This document shows positions 21,818-28,612 of a DNA stretch of 29,964 bases, piece by piece (position 1 is the stretch's first letter; the number at the start of each line of letters is the position of its first letter). Source of the DNA: a virus; the IMG/VR virus record IMGVR_UViG_3300038439_000017, positions 1 through 29,964 of that record, one strand, 5' to 3'. Both the position numbers and the translations under genes were made by a program. Below the pieces are notes generated by a model that saw only the letters and a list, made by a program, of their open reading frames with translations, did no database searches and was not told where the DNA came from.

Positions 21818-22542
21818 GATATCACCGTCTCCTGATATTTCGAGAACTCATACACCCACACCCACGGGTTCATTGACCAGGGTAATTTCTTGCCATTCAA
21901 CTTGTCCCATAGATTTTTATACTGAAACTGTGCATAACTCAACTCACCCGTACCCATGCGAAATGAACTAAAAATCACTCCCTCGGCAATCGCATTTATT
22001 CCTTCAGCAAGCGCATCGCTATCGCTGATATCTTGTAACCGCTCAACACGCACATTCGCGATCGGGATATCCACGAAACGGCTGTGAATCTTCTTCATGA
22101 ACATGGATGATTTCCATTTCGGAGCCTCGGGGTTTCCGCGAGCCTCCTCCTCTGGCCAATCACCGGGGTATTTGTTGCCCGTATCGGCTCGATATTCGAT
22201 GTAGTGATTTTCCTTCTCCTCCTCGTCACTCTCGCACGGACAGATTGGGTCAGCCCAATTACAGATTTCCGCATACGTCTCTTTGAACCATAACGTATCT
22301 CCTGCCCAGCCATAGGGCGGGCGGCATAAATGGCACAAATGTCCCTCTTTTCTATTTTTAAAAAAGACATGGACGCGAAGCGTGTCGCCGTCTTTGATCG
22401 AAGACAACAACCATTCATCGGGGTTTTTATTGACCAAATCCAAACCCCGCGTCCTGCGTGTCTGTGTCTTCAACCCGGCCAGGTAAGCCCTCACCATCGG
22501 ACTACTCATCAACATGCTCTTAGAATGGGACGTGATCATCAT
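21814..22542 (-). CDS. ASCH-domain-like phage protein
   Basis: The 242-residue protein starts MMITSHSKSMLMSSPMVRAY; residues 13-30 (SSPMVRAYLAGLKTQTRR) match the common phage ASCH start [FS]S-xPMVxAILxGxKTQTRR. ASCH proteins have a PUA-like fold and bind RNA or modified nucleotides. A WAGDTLWFKETYAEI segment (80-94) is also typical. The Glu/Asp-rich middle insertion is not. GGAGG precedes the start, which overlaps the upstream gene. Confidence 0.75.
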   Translation of the reverse strand: MMITSHSKSMLMSSPMVRAYLAGLKTQTRRTRGLDLVNKNPDEWLLSSIKDGDTLRVHVFFKNRKEGHLCHLCRPPYGWAGDTLWFKETYAEICNWADPICPCESDEEEKENHYIEYRADTGNKYPGDWPEEEARGNPEAPKWKSSMFMKKIHSRFVDIPIANVRVERLQDISDSDALAEGINAIAEGVIFSSFRMGTGELSYAQFQYKNLWDKLNGKKLPWSMNPWVWVYEFSKYQETVIS

Positions 22543-23080
22543 TGACGCGCCTCCGGGCGTTTAATTGCCAGCTTCCACCATACACACCGATCAATCGCGG
22601 CAGCTTCCGTACACCGCGCAGCCACAGCCCGATTCCCGTCCGCGCCATCATCCAGATCTGCTTTTGTTCAGATGGATTGATGAATCCCTTCTCGCTGGTG
22701 GATACATAGGGCATTGGAGTAATCTCCGTCAGTTTCACCGCGTAATCACAGAACCGTTGGAGCTGGTGCCATTTGTAGGTCTTGCCGGCTAGGTAAAACG
22801 TAAAACCATACAATAGCTCTGTGTGATGCACGCCCGTCCCGCCGCAGCGAAAGCACCCTTCTCCTTCGCAGGTCCAGCACTCGTGGTCTCGCTTATGTTC
22901 CAAAACCTCGATGCAATATCCATACTCATATAGGTACTTGATCAGCAGGTTCTTCAGCGTATAAAATGCCCGATAATCAATCTTCTTCAGCCGCCGCTCA
23001 CGGGACAACACATTCAGGACAAACACGTCATCACACATCGAGCGCAGGCCGAATGGCAGCACAGGAAATACGTTCTTCAT
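22520..23080 (-). CDS. Hypothetical protein with DnaJ-like Cys cluster
   Basis: The 186-residue protein starts at ATG 23080 (MKNVFPVLPFGLRSMCDDVF) with AGGA at good spacing; a GTG six bases upstream is the alternative. A single zinc-type cluster CWTCEGEGCFRCGGTG at about residue 67-82 has DnaJ CxxCxGxG spacing. The rest shows Tyr/Leu-rich helices. Sits in the early module beside replication genes. Function unknown. Confidence 0.65.
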   Translation of the reverse strand: MKNVFPVLPFGLRSMCDDVFVLNVLSRERRLKKIDYRAFYTLKNLLIKYLYEYGYCIEVLEHKRDHECWTCEGEGCFRCGGTGVHHTELLYGFTFYLAGKTYKWHQLQRFCDYAVKLTEITPMPYVSTSEKGFINPSEQKQIWMMARTGIGLWLRGVRKLPRLIGVYGGSWQLNARRRVNDDHVPF

Positions 23081-23089
23081 TTTCACATC

Positions 23090-23203
23090 CTATAACCCGG
23101 ACATTCCGCCCAGAAAGCCAATCAAAAGGAAAATGCAAAAAATGGAGGTCGTAATCATTGCCATGATCAGTATCACTGCAATTTGACATATTCTTTTTAA
23201 CAT
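23090..23203 (-). CDS. Tiny membrane protein, 37 residues
   Basis: ATG at 23203, three bases after the stop of the replication gene and preceded by GAGGAG. The product is MLKRICQIAVILIMAMITTS followed by IFCIFLLIGFLGGMSGL: a short basic start then a continuous hydrophobic helix. It is coupled to both neighbours by close spacing. Its length kept it below common ORF cut-offs. Confidence 0.65.
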   Translation of the reverse strand: MLKRICQIAVILIMAMITTSIFCIFLLIGFLGGMSGL

Positions 23204-23206
23204 TGC

Positions 23207-24508
23207 CTACTCCTCGATCTTCCCAACCACAAACATCACGGTCAATTCCTCTTGCAGATACGTTTTCAACATCGCATTCACCTTCGTCTGCAGTCGGTTC
23301 TCCAGCCAATCCCGCGCATACGCATTACGGACCGCAACCTGCAGAGTCTTCCGCTCAAATGAAACCGCAGCCGTATCCTTCGCCCACGTCTCGAAGCTTG
23401 CACGCGGCATATCCTTTTGCAATTCCTGCTTGACCAACTCCCACGCACATGCGCCGCGATGATCCGCCGGTAACGACTCGAATACGTTGTAAGTTGGCTG
23501 CTCCGGTTGTTTATGATTTTTTCTTGAATGCTCTTCCATAGCTTCCAGGGTGTGAAATCTCTCCTCGCAACCCCACTCGATATGGTCGCAGCGCAAGAGC
23601 AGTTTTCGATGTTCATCAAACTCAGCGCGTTTCTGAAATTCCACCCTGCAATCGTCGCAGACATAGGTGCGCAATCCCAGAACCTCCATGAAACTATCGG
23701 GTAGGATATCCCAGCCGTTGTTGTAATAGACCGGGCGCGGCTTTTCTCCGTTTTTCAGGCGGCTGTGCACCACCCCGGATGGCGAATGCAGATTCCCGTG
23801 TTTTCCGCCCTCCCGCCATTGATCCCAGGCATGAGCGACCCACGCCAAAGCCAGCCACGGCGTAATTAAATCTAAATCCAGCCCGTGCAATGCGACGCCA
23901 GGCTCACCGAACAAATCAGGTGTTGCTTCAAGGATTTCCAGCACCGTCGGCCATTCGCCGTCTTTACGCGCATTTTGTGTTCTCTTAGAAGTAGAAGAAG
24001 TAGAATCTGTTTTTAAAATTAAAATTGAATCTTCTTCTTCTTTCTTAAGAGCGCGCAATGTGCGCGTGTCATTTTCTCCCCCTATTGGATGCTCTTCCAA
24101 ATGGGGAGCTGTGTCGCCGAGGCGACACAGGGGGATCGGCAGGGAGGACAGTGCCTGGGCATTTACTACAGTGCCTGCATCGAGTGCAGGGCTTAGTGCC
24201 AGGTCTTTTTCAACAATTTGGGGTTGGAGCTCGCCAGACATTCCCAGGATCAACGCCTTACCGCCTTCGAGCAGCACATAGCCGGCAGACGTGCCAGCCA
24301 GTCGTCCCGTTGCGCACAAAGCGTTCAATTGCGTCTCCAGCTTCCGCAAGTCCTTGATGATTGGGTATAGATAAGGCAGCAATTCCCTGGGCTTGGTGGT
24401 GCGTCCCGGATAATTCTGGTCGATCATCCACAACGCAAACAGCACCATCGCACTGTCGCCAATTGAGCGCAATTCATCTGCCTGCTTACGGGTTAATAAA
24501 GTAGTCAT
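23207..24508 (-). CDS. Phage replication protein with C-terminal DnaA domain-I-like module
   Basis: The 433-residue protein has an N-terminal winged-helix-like region (LTRKQADELRSIGDSAMVLF to about residue 85), a segment at about 122-147 encoded by a palindromic repeat (IPLCRLGDTAPHLEEHPIGG), a low-complexity linker, a domain around 190-280, two zinc-finger-like Cys/His groups (CDDC...HRK and CDHIEWGC...H) at about 283-335, and a C-terminus (353-433) resembling DnaA domain I: WELVKQELQKDMPRASFETW, then LQVAVRNAYARDWLENRL. DnaA domain I recruits helicase, so this is likely the origin-binding/helicase-recruiting initiator. Confidence 0.75.
   Translation of the reverse strand: MTTLLTRKQADELRSIGDSAMVLFALWMIDQNYPGRTTKPRELLPYLYPIIKDLRKLETQLNALCATGRLAGTSAGYVLLEGGKALILGMSGELQPQIVEKDLALSPALDAGTVVNAQALSSLPIPLCRLGDTAPHLEEHPIGGENDTRTLRALKKEEEDSILILKTDSTSSTSKRTQNARKDGEWPTVLEILEATPDLFGEPGVALHGLDLDLITPWLALAWVAHAWDQWREGGKHGNLHSPSGVVHSRLKNGEKPRPVYYNNGWDILPDSFMEVLGLRTYVCDDCRVEFQKRAEFDEHRKLLLRCDHIEWGCEERFHTLEAMEEHSRKNHKQPEQPTYNVFESLPADHRGACAWELVKQELQKDMPRASFETWAKDTAAVSFERKTLQVAVRNAYARDWLENRLQTKVNAMLKTYLQEELTVMFVVGKIEE
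24073..24139 (+). repeat. REP-like double-hairpin element, copy 3 (inside replication gene)
   Basis: TTTCTCCCCC...AAATGGGGAG followed by CTGTGTCGCC-GA-GGCGACACAG and GGGGGATCGG: first stem then a perfect 10-bp second stem. It lies in frame within the replication gene. Confidence 0.7.
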
Positions 24509-24511
24509 TAT

Positions 24512-24658
24512 TTACCTCTTCAACCCGCTCAAAACCTTCAACCGATTGATCTCTTCCGCATTGACCTTGAAGCGGCCCAGGTCGTCCATTGACATCAAGC
24601 CGATCTTCACCGCAGCCTTGCATGCCGAACTCATGCGGCTCTTCGTGGAGTCATCCAC
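24512..24658 (-). CDS. Small protein, 48 residues, GTG start
   Basis: GTG at 24658 follows GGAGGGGG. The product starts VDDSTKSRMSSACKAAVKIG and ends EINRLKVLSGLKR. It looks like a compact helical protein of the size of small phage regulators. The stop is 3 nt from the replication gene start; its start lies within the end of the upstream gene. An ATG eight codons in is an alternative. Confidence 0.55.
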   Translation of the reverse strand: MDDSTKSRMSSACKAAVKIGLMSMDDLGRFKVNAEEINRLKVLSGLKR

Positions 24659-24813
24659 GATCCCCACCCCCTCCGCAAATATTGAGCGATCTCCGCAGTG
24701 GCACTGTCACGATACTTCGTTAATTCGGAAATCGTGTTATCGAGATGCTGGATTGCGCCATTGCTATTTGAGAGCATCTCTGCAATTGTTGGTTTAGGAA
24801 CTTTTATAGCCAT
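24631..24813 (-). CDS. Small coiled-coil-like protein, 60 residues
   Basis: Starts MAIKVPKPTIAEMLSNSNGA and runs through a helical region (HLDNTISELTKYRDSATAEI) with heptad-type spacing. Overlaps the nuclease gene by 10 nt and the next gene by 28 nt. No family recognised. The compact overlaps suggest it is a true early gene. Confidence 0.5.
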   Translation of the reverse strand: MAIKVPKPTIAEMLSNSNGAIQHLDNTISELTKYRDSATAEIAQYLRRGWGSWMTPRRAA

Positions 24814-25316
24814 TTCTCGTCTGCCTTCGACAATTTCATGTAACCGTCAAACAGCTCGATTGCTTCATTCGCGCCATAGCAGGATACTGCCAATGCTCCT
24901 GATTGATTTGCCGTCTGGAGAAAAGCCATCTGCTCATCCGAAACACCGCCGTTCTTCTCTTTTCGTCGTCTTATGGTTTTCATCTCAATGGCCAGGAACG
25001 TATGTCCGCCGCGTGGTTGCAGATATAAAATATCGGCCACACCGGGCAGGAAACCTTCCCTCTTCATCTTGTTCATCATCGCCGGCGCGCGTCCGCCCAG
25101 CCAGGCGCCATTCGGCACTGAAAAAAATAAACCACGGATGAAATCGTCATGGTGCTGGTAGGTCCACAACACATAATCGACAAAGGTGGCTTGCTCGTTA
25201 TGCTCACTCGATATTGTTTGTTTCATCTTCTCTGCATCCTTTAATAAATCTCTTGAACTCTCGAACAATTTGCCGCTTTTCCGCACCGCATCATTCCATT
25301 GGCTGGATAGGCTCAT
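24804..25316 (-). CDS. VRR-NUC domain nuclease
   Basis: This 170-residue protein carries the VRR-NUC pattern: SEHNEQATFVDYVLW (Glu), LFFSVPNGAWLGG, REGFLPGVADILYL (catalytic Asp), AIEMK (Glu-x-Lys) and SDEQMAFLQTANQSGALAVS followed by CYGANEAIELFDGYM. The family is a PD-(D/E)XK nuclease common in phage replication modules as a structure-specific endonuclease. Starts at MSLSSQ; a later in-frame ATG (MKQTIS) would still keep the domain. Confidence 0.85.
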   Translation of the reverse strand: MSLSSQWNDAVRKSGKLFESSRDLLKDAEKMKQTISSEHNEQATFVDYVLWTYQHHDDFIRGLFFSVPNGAWLGGRAPAMMNKMKREGFLPGVADILYLQPRGGHTFLAIEMKTIRRRKEKNGGVSDEQMAFLQTANQSGALAVSCYGANEAIELFDGYMKLSKADEKWL

Positions 25317-25329
25317 CGCTGTTTTTCAC

Positions 25330-25617
25330 TCATTTCCATCTCCTCGGTTTCAATCTCCGAAAAAATACCTGCTCCCAACCCTCCGACCCCAGAGACGGAA
25401 TGATTCTCCTGACCCGCGGCTTCCGCTCCGATGGAAACACTCGTGGCAAACCAAGTTTCTGGCGCACCGCGGGGTTGCCCGGTACTTTCCCGTGCTTCAC
25501 CAACGCCACAATATACCCATGATTCACGCCCATTTCTGCTTCCACCGCGCGCCCACGTTCCAAGCCGTTTATAGGCGCGCAGAAGCCTTTTCTCCACGCG
25601 CCTGATACATTCTCCAT
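25330..25617 (-). CDS. Small helix-turn-helix-like protein
   Basis: The 95-residue protein includes LERGRAVEAEMGVNHGYIVA followed by LVKHGKVPGNPAVRQKLGLP, the sequence style of small phage proteins with a single HTH (A-x-x-L-G-V-x-x-G-Y-I...G-K...R-x-x-L-G-L). C-terminus is basic (RRLKPRRWK). An overlapping 119-codon frame (25672-25313) covers the same stretch but looks like a shadow. It sits between the winged-helix gene and the VRR-NUC gene. Confidence 0.6.
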   Translation of the reverse strand: MENVSGAWRKGFCAPINGLERGRAVEAEMGVNHGYIVALVKHGKVPGNPAVRQKLGLPRVFPSERKPRVRRIIPSLGSEGWEQVFFRRLKPRRWK

Positions 25618-25668
25618 CTTTCCGTCTCTCGTCTGTCACAATGATGGTAAACGCCATACCAACGTTCA

Positions 25669-26124
25669 TCACATACCATCCCCGGCGCGCTCGGCGATGA
25701 ATGACAATTGCTTGAAGCCGCCTACCTTCATCCGCTCAGGCGGACGTACCTTCGGCAGCGCCGCGCGGATCCTCTCCGCAGTTGCAGTCAACTGCCTGGC
25801 TCGTTTCTCCATCTCGCCGGCCATCTCCTGCGCCTTCTCCGCGCTCGTATCGATCCGATATCCAGCCTCACCCGAAGACGACACGACGAACGTCGCACCC
25901 TTATCCCGCAGGCTCTTGATCGCAATGCGGATCTTGCGGTCGTGCTTGTTTCCGTTCAAACTTCCATCGGGCTGGTATCCGAAGATCAGGCGGATAAAAT
26001 CATGCCGCGTCACGGTTGCGCCGGCCTGATCGTTCAGGATCTCCAAAACCCTTCGCTCCAGCATGCTCAATTCACCGGCGCGCAGCTCCGCCTGCATCTT
26101 GTCATAAATCGGTGTCGTGGCCAT
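25669..26124 (-). CDS. Winged-helix-like early protein
   Basis: The 151-residue protein reads SMLERRVLEILNDQAGATVT then RHDFIRLIFG, and later RKIRIAIKSLRDKGATFVVS, an arrangement of a winged-helix domain with a beta wing (GEAGYRIDTS). A basic helical C-terminus (RARQLTATAERIRAALPKVR) follows. Likely DNA-binding regulator or replication accessory protein. Transcribed with the RecT-like and zinc-ribbon genes. Exact role unknown. Confidence 0.6.
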   Translation of the reverse strand: MATTPIYDKMQAELRAGELSMLERRVLEILNDQAGATVTRHDFIRLIFGYQPDGSLNGNKHDRKIRIAIKSLRDKGATFVVSSSGEAGYRIDTSAEKAQEMAGEMEKRARQLTATAERIRAALPKVRPPERMKVGGFKQLSFIAERAGDGM

Positions 26125-26151
26125 CTTGTTTTCTCCTGCTCCAGGTAGGTA

Positions 26152-26382
26152 CTAAAACTCCGCCGCCGTCATTTCTCTTTCAACCTGCACGGCTTCCATC
26201 GCGGTTTTGATCTCGTCCGTCAATACGGATACATAGCCGCACAGCGGCCAGGACATACACCCAACGAATTGCTTATGCCTGGTGTACTCGTTGAAGGCGA
26301 GCTTCGTTATCACCCGCAACCCGTTTCCGCATCGCGGGCAGGCCGCTTCGGGTATCTGTCCTGTGGGGATGAGGTCGGTCAT
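26152..26382 (-). CDS. Zinc-ribbon protein (topoisomerase-type C4 finger)
   Basis: A 76-residue protein with CPRCGNGLRVI near residue 15 and a later GCMSWPLCGYV: the C-x2-C...F-x-GC-x4-C-G-[YF] pattern of topoisomerase-I-like zinc ribbons. Such single-finger proteins may bind single-stranded DNA. Its ATG overlaps the RecT-like stop (ATGA), indicating co-translation and perhaps a joint role in recombination. Confidence 0.7.
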   Translation of the reverse strand: MTDLIPTGQIPEAACPRCGNGLRVITKLAFNEYTRHKQFVGCMSWPLCGYVSVLTDEIKTAMEAVQVEREMTAAEF

Positions 26383-27206
26383 TCCGTCACCATGTTGAAA
26401 TCATTTGCCAACACAATCCGCGCGGCTTCGATATGCTCGAGGGTTTTGGAGTTCTCAAGAACTTTTTGGAGTTGTTCGGCGTCCATCTCACCGATGAATT
26501 TTTCGCCCCTGCTGGTTTTCACCACAACCTGCCGTGCTTGGTCGTATGTCATGGCTTGCGCAGGTTCTGTGATGTCCGTTACTTTAGCTTCAACATAGGA
26601 GGAGTTATGTTCTTCGATGGACACATCCACACCGAAAGGAACAATAATGCACTTTTTGAGGGCGTCTGCCTCGGCTCGTTTACGGGCAAGCTGCGTCTTG
26701 TTCATGCGGGAAGACTCACTCTCGGTTGAATATCCGTACCCCACCCATTGGGGCTTGGGTCCCACTAGCTCCTTCGCCGCGGAAAACGGATCTGCAGCCT
26801 TTGTTTCCCGCATCATATTCAATGTGTCCTGAAATAATTTTAGATATTCCCTGGTTGCCTGGCTGTCGTGTGCAATGGCTTTATATGCCGCAACTACATC
26901 TGTCTCGGTTGCCCCCGCCTCCTTGGGCGAACAGAGTATTAGTTCCACAAAAGAATACCCGCCGCCCGCGATACTTTTCTCATTCCACAATCTTCGCGCG
27001 CCGGCAATTCCGATCATCGGCCCCTTGCCGGGGATGTACCAAAGCTCCCCTATGTATGGGTCAAGCCTCGTGACAATTGCGATCTGTGCCAGGGCGCGGG
27101 CTTCGTTGTTGTTCAGCTTGTCGCCGCCCCGTAAAGCGATCCTGAACCTGCTTGCCATTGCGTCTACATCTGCATTCGTGCCGTGTATTGCTAATGTGTT
27201 ATTCAT
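26379..27206 (-). CDS. RecT/Bet-like single-strand annealing protein (putative)
   Basis: The 275-residue protein starts at ATG 27206 (MNNTLAIHGTNADVDAMASR) with GGAGAG upstream. The segment LNNNEARALAQIAIVTRLDP then YIGELWYIPGKGPMIGIAGA matches the RecT/Bet arrangement E-x3-A-x2-A...L(D/N)P-x4-(E/I)-x-(Y)-x-(I)P-x-K-G-x-M-x-x-x-x-G. The C-terminal third is charged and poorly ordered. Location in the early module with a VRR-NUC nuclease supports recombination. An upstream extension of the frame enters a palindromic repeat and is unlikely coding. Confidence 0.6.
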   Translation of the reverse strand: MNNTLAIHGTNADVDAMASRFRIALRGGDKLNNNEARALAQIAIVTRLDPYIGELWYIPGKGPMIGIAGARRLWNEKSIAGGGYSFVELILCSPKEAGATETDVVAAYKAIAHDSQATREYLKLFQDTLNMMRETKAADPFSAAKELVGPKPQWVGYGYSTESESSRMNKTQLARKRAEADALKKCIIVPFGVDVSIEEHNSSYVEAKVTDITEPAQAMTYDQARQVVVKTSRGEKFIGEMDAEQLQKVLENSKTLEHIEAARIVLANDFNMVTE

Positions 27207-27384
27207 TGTTCTCTCCATTTTGGTGTACAATAGAGGCGCTGGCGTCCCAAATGTCAGTGCCCTTCGTGCCCTTGCGGTTCCATCCGCTCGGGCACGGTTT
27301 TTATTACTTAGCCCTTTCTCCCCTAAATCGTGTTTTCCGTTTTGGGGGAGATGTGGCGCCAAGGCGCCACAGTGGGGGTCGGGT
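27207..27384. other. Non-coding gap: hairpin and palindromic repeat
   Basis: The 178 bp between the RecT-like gene and the next small gene hold two structures: a hairpin GTGCCC...GCGG/CCGC...GGGCAC (27266-27295) with a plus-strand T-run (GGTTTTTATT), and palindromic repeat copy 4 (27316-27380). No ORF of merit. The direct repeat GGGCACGAAGGGCAC on the minus strand adjoins the hairpin. The T-run faces the plus strand, so for early minus-strand transcripts the hairpin may be a processing or stability element. Confidence 0.5.
27316..27380 (+). repeat. REP-like double-hairpin element, copy 4 (intergenic)
   Basis: TTCTCCCCTAAATCG...GTTTTGGGGGAG is followed by a perfect second stem TGTGGCGCC-AA-GGCGCCACA and a G-run. 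Same orientation as the other copies. Confidence 0.75.
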
Positions 27385-27564
27385 CTAGTTCTTCCTCAAA
27401 TCAAACCACGCATCGATAAACCCGGTGATCGAACTCAACGCATTGGATACATACACCAGCAGCCCGAGTGCTACCGCAAATCCCTGCGGCGTTTCATAGA
27501 TCGCCACGCCTCGGTAATTGCCCTTGCTGACCGCCATGATTTGCTTTCTGTTTTTCTCAGCCAT
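27385..27564 (-). CDS. Small early protein, 59 residues, amphipathic/hydrophobic middle
   Basis: ATG at 27564 (MAEKNRKQIMAVSKGNYRGV) with AAGGAG upstream; stop TAG at 27387-27385. A hydrophobic segment GFAVALGLLVYVSNALSSIT (residues 29-48) suggests membrane association. It is 10 nt from the upstream gene, both under the operator-controlled promoter. Family unknown. Confidence 0.65.
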   Translation of the reverse strand: MAEKNRKQIMAVSKGNYRGVAIYETPQGFAVALGLLVYVSNALSSITGFIDAWFDLRKN

Positions 27565-27574
27565 AACAAACTCC

Positions 27575-27913
27575 TTATTTCGTCTTCCTAAGCACCATTA
27601 CACCCAGCGCCTCTGTGATCTCTGCCGCTTTGATATCATCGGCGTCGGTAGAAAGCACATACTGCCTGCATTTGATGCAATAAAAGCCGCGAAACGGCTG
27701 ACCCTTGCCGACCTGCGCGGGCTTCTCTTCCACGGGCTCCAAAACGCGGGCCACCACAATACTCAGCTGTATCCGCGTCGCCTGGGGGTGAGTGCAAGCC
27801 GTCTCCGCCCAATACCGCACCTGGTCCCCCAGGCCGCGCCAGTTGGCTTTCGCAATCTTCACCACCCTGGCGTGTACATCCTCGCTTACACGAATAACTT
27901 TACCTTCCGCCAT
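27575..27913 (-). CDS. Ribbon-helix-helix-like early protein with C-terminal CxxC
   Basis: The first gene after the early promoter. ATG at 27913 (MAEGKVIRVSEDVHARVVKI) with AAGGAGAG; an upstream in-frame ATG lies in the promoter and is excluded. Residues 5-40 have RHH spacing (VIRVSEDVHARVVKIAK then GLGDQVRYWAE), the fold of Arc/MetJ-type repressors; the C-terminal part has FYCIKCRQYV, a possible zinc pair. As first early gene it could be a Cro-like repressor that acts on the adjacent palindrome. 112 residues. Confidence 0.65.
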   Translation of the reverse strand: MAEGKVIRVSEDVHARVVKIAKANWRGLGDQVRYWAETACTHPQATRIQLSIVVARVLEPVEEKPAQVGKGQPFRGFYCIKCRQYVLSTDADDIKAAEITEALGVMVLRKTK

Positions 27914-27943
27914 AGCTCTCTCCTTGAAAAATGTTACTGTCAA

Positions 27944-27965
27944 ACTGGTAGAAATATCTACCAGT
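27944..27965. promoter_or_regulatory. Perfect 22-bp palindromic operator
   Basis: ACTGGTAGA-AATA-TCTACCAGT: 9-bp arms, perfect. It lies just downstream of the -10 of the leftward early promoter, between it and the first early gene, and 46 bp from the XRE repressor start on the other strand. A dimeric repressor bound here would block leftward early transcription. Confidence 0.85.
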
Positions 27966-27993
27966 ATTATATACATTTATGAACTTTTGTCAA
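27966..27993 (-). promoter_or_regulatory. Leftward early promoter
   Basis: On the minus strand TTGACA (27993-27988), 16-bp spacer, TATAAT (27971-27966): both boxes are perfect sigma-70 consensus. It drives the early module from 27913 leftward. Confidence 0.88.
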
Positions 27994-28010
27994 TAGGGAA
28001 TTTTTCCAAA

Positions 28011-28385
28011 ATGGAAAGAGTATCTACTACCAAATACAGTAAAGTATGCGTAATGAGACAAGTCCGTGCCGAATTGCTGCAGATGATCAAGTCAAAGATG
28101 GCCACTGAAAACCTGGGTATTCGGGAGCTGGCGAGAAAAATAGGCGTTTCGCATCCGACTGTCTCTGAAGTTGTGACATATGGAAACATGCCGAGCTTCA
28201 ATACCTGCGCAACGGCGGCGACCCATACACCCTGCAAAAGTTACTCGGGCACTCCTCCCTGGATATGGTCAAGCGTTACCTATCCCTCGCTCAGATCGAT
28301 CTCGACAAAGCCCACAAACGCGCCTCTCCAGTCGATAATTGGGCGCTCTGAGTACTGGATGCTTTTCTTCCACCAAATGAATTGA
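28011..28385 (+). CDS. XRE-type repressor with an aberrant C-terminus
   Basis: The plus-strand frame from ATG 28011 (or 28053) reads [20 protein letters not shown] then [20 protein letters not shown] and [11 protein letters not shown], a typical XRE helix-turn-helix. After about residue 65 the sequence loses homology ([14 protein letters not shown]...) because from about 28196 the DNA encodes, one frame over, the C-terminus of a tyrosine recombinase. The HTH may still bind DNA, but dimerisation parts are lost or replaced. Divergent from the early promoter, as expected of a lysogeny repressor. No clear ribosome site. Confidence 0.7.
   Translation: MERVSTTKYSKVCVMRQVRAELLQMIKSKMATENLGIRELARKIGVSHPTVSEVVTYGNMPSFNTCATAATHTPCKSYSGTPPWIWSSVTYPSLRSISTKPTNAPLQSIIGRSEYWMLFFHQMN
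28193..28351 (+). pseudogene. Tyrosine recombinase (phage-integrase family) 3' remnant
   Basis: The frame reads [20 protein letters not shown] then [20 protein letters not shown] and ends ASPVDNWAL-stop. It contains the catalytic His in LGHSS and the nucleophilic Tyr in VKRYLSLA, typical of XerC/D-like phage integrases. The N-terminal about 250 residues, including Arg-I and the arm-binding part, are missing; upstream the frame is closed by TGA at 28166-28168. The overlap with the repressor frame at about 28196-28206 marks the junction. Confidence 0.85.
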
Positions 28386-28440
28386 TATTTGGGAGAAAGC
28401 GGCGAGCGTAGCGAATGCCCAATGGAAGGGGGTGGGGTAC

Positions 28441-28469
28441 TTGTCTTTCGCATAGTTTATGCGTATAAT
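28441..28469 (+). promoter_or_regulatory. Rightward promoter with palindromic spacer
   Basis: TTGTCT (28441-28446), 17-bp spacer, perfect TATAAT (28464-28469). The spacer contains CGCATA-GTT-TATGCG, a perfect palindrome (28449-28463), the same design as the cassette promoter at 20558-20586 but with another sequence. Confidence 0.8.
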
Positions 28470-28475
28470 ATTACT

Positions 28476-28612
28476 AAACGCCGGCGTATCTCTGCCCGCC
28501 GCCGGCTCAGCGCTGAACGTCTCGCAGGAAGATTCGCCGCTTACCAGGCATCAGTCGTCTCCTACTGCACCACAGGTGGCGCCGGGCAGCGCCACCTATT
28601 GTTTTATTTATC
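28476..28612 (+). ncRNA. Candidate small RNA (promoter-terminator unit, no convincing ORF)
   Basis: From the predicted start (~7 bp after the -10) to the terminator the transcript would be about 135 nt. It contains GC-rich self-complementary parts (CGCCGGCG and CCGCCGGC at 28481-28504) and ends in AGGTGGCGC-CGGGCA-GCGCCACCT followed by ATTGTTTTATTT. The only plus frame crossing it (from 28459) starts inside the -10 region, has no ribosome site and reads through the terminator. Role unknown; placement beside the repressor suggests a regulatory RNA. Confidence 0.55.
28574..28612 (+). terminator. Rho-independent terminator
   Basis: Perfect 9-bp stem AGGTGGCGC / GCGCCACCT with a 6-nt loop, followed by a T-rich tract. 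Ends the plus-strand unit that starts at 28441 and would also stop any transcript from the repressor gene. Confidence 0.85.

Noticed and set aside
25313-25672. 119-codon minus-strand ORF overlapping the small HTH gene
   Set aside because: Starts at a GTG and its C-terminal composition (Gly/Glu/Ser) looks like a shadow; the alternative frame has recognisable HTH-like sequence. Not fully excluded.
27266-27295. Hairpin with T-run as terminator of a plus-strand gene
   Set aside because: No plus-strand gene ends there; the T-run points the wrong way for early transcripts. Reported only as structure in the gap.
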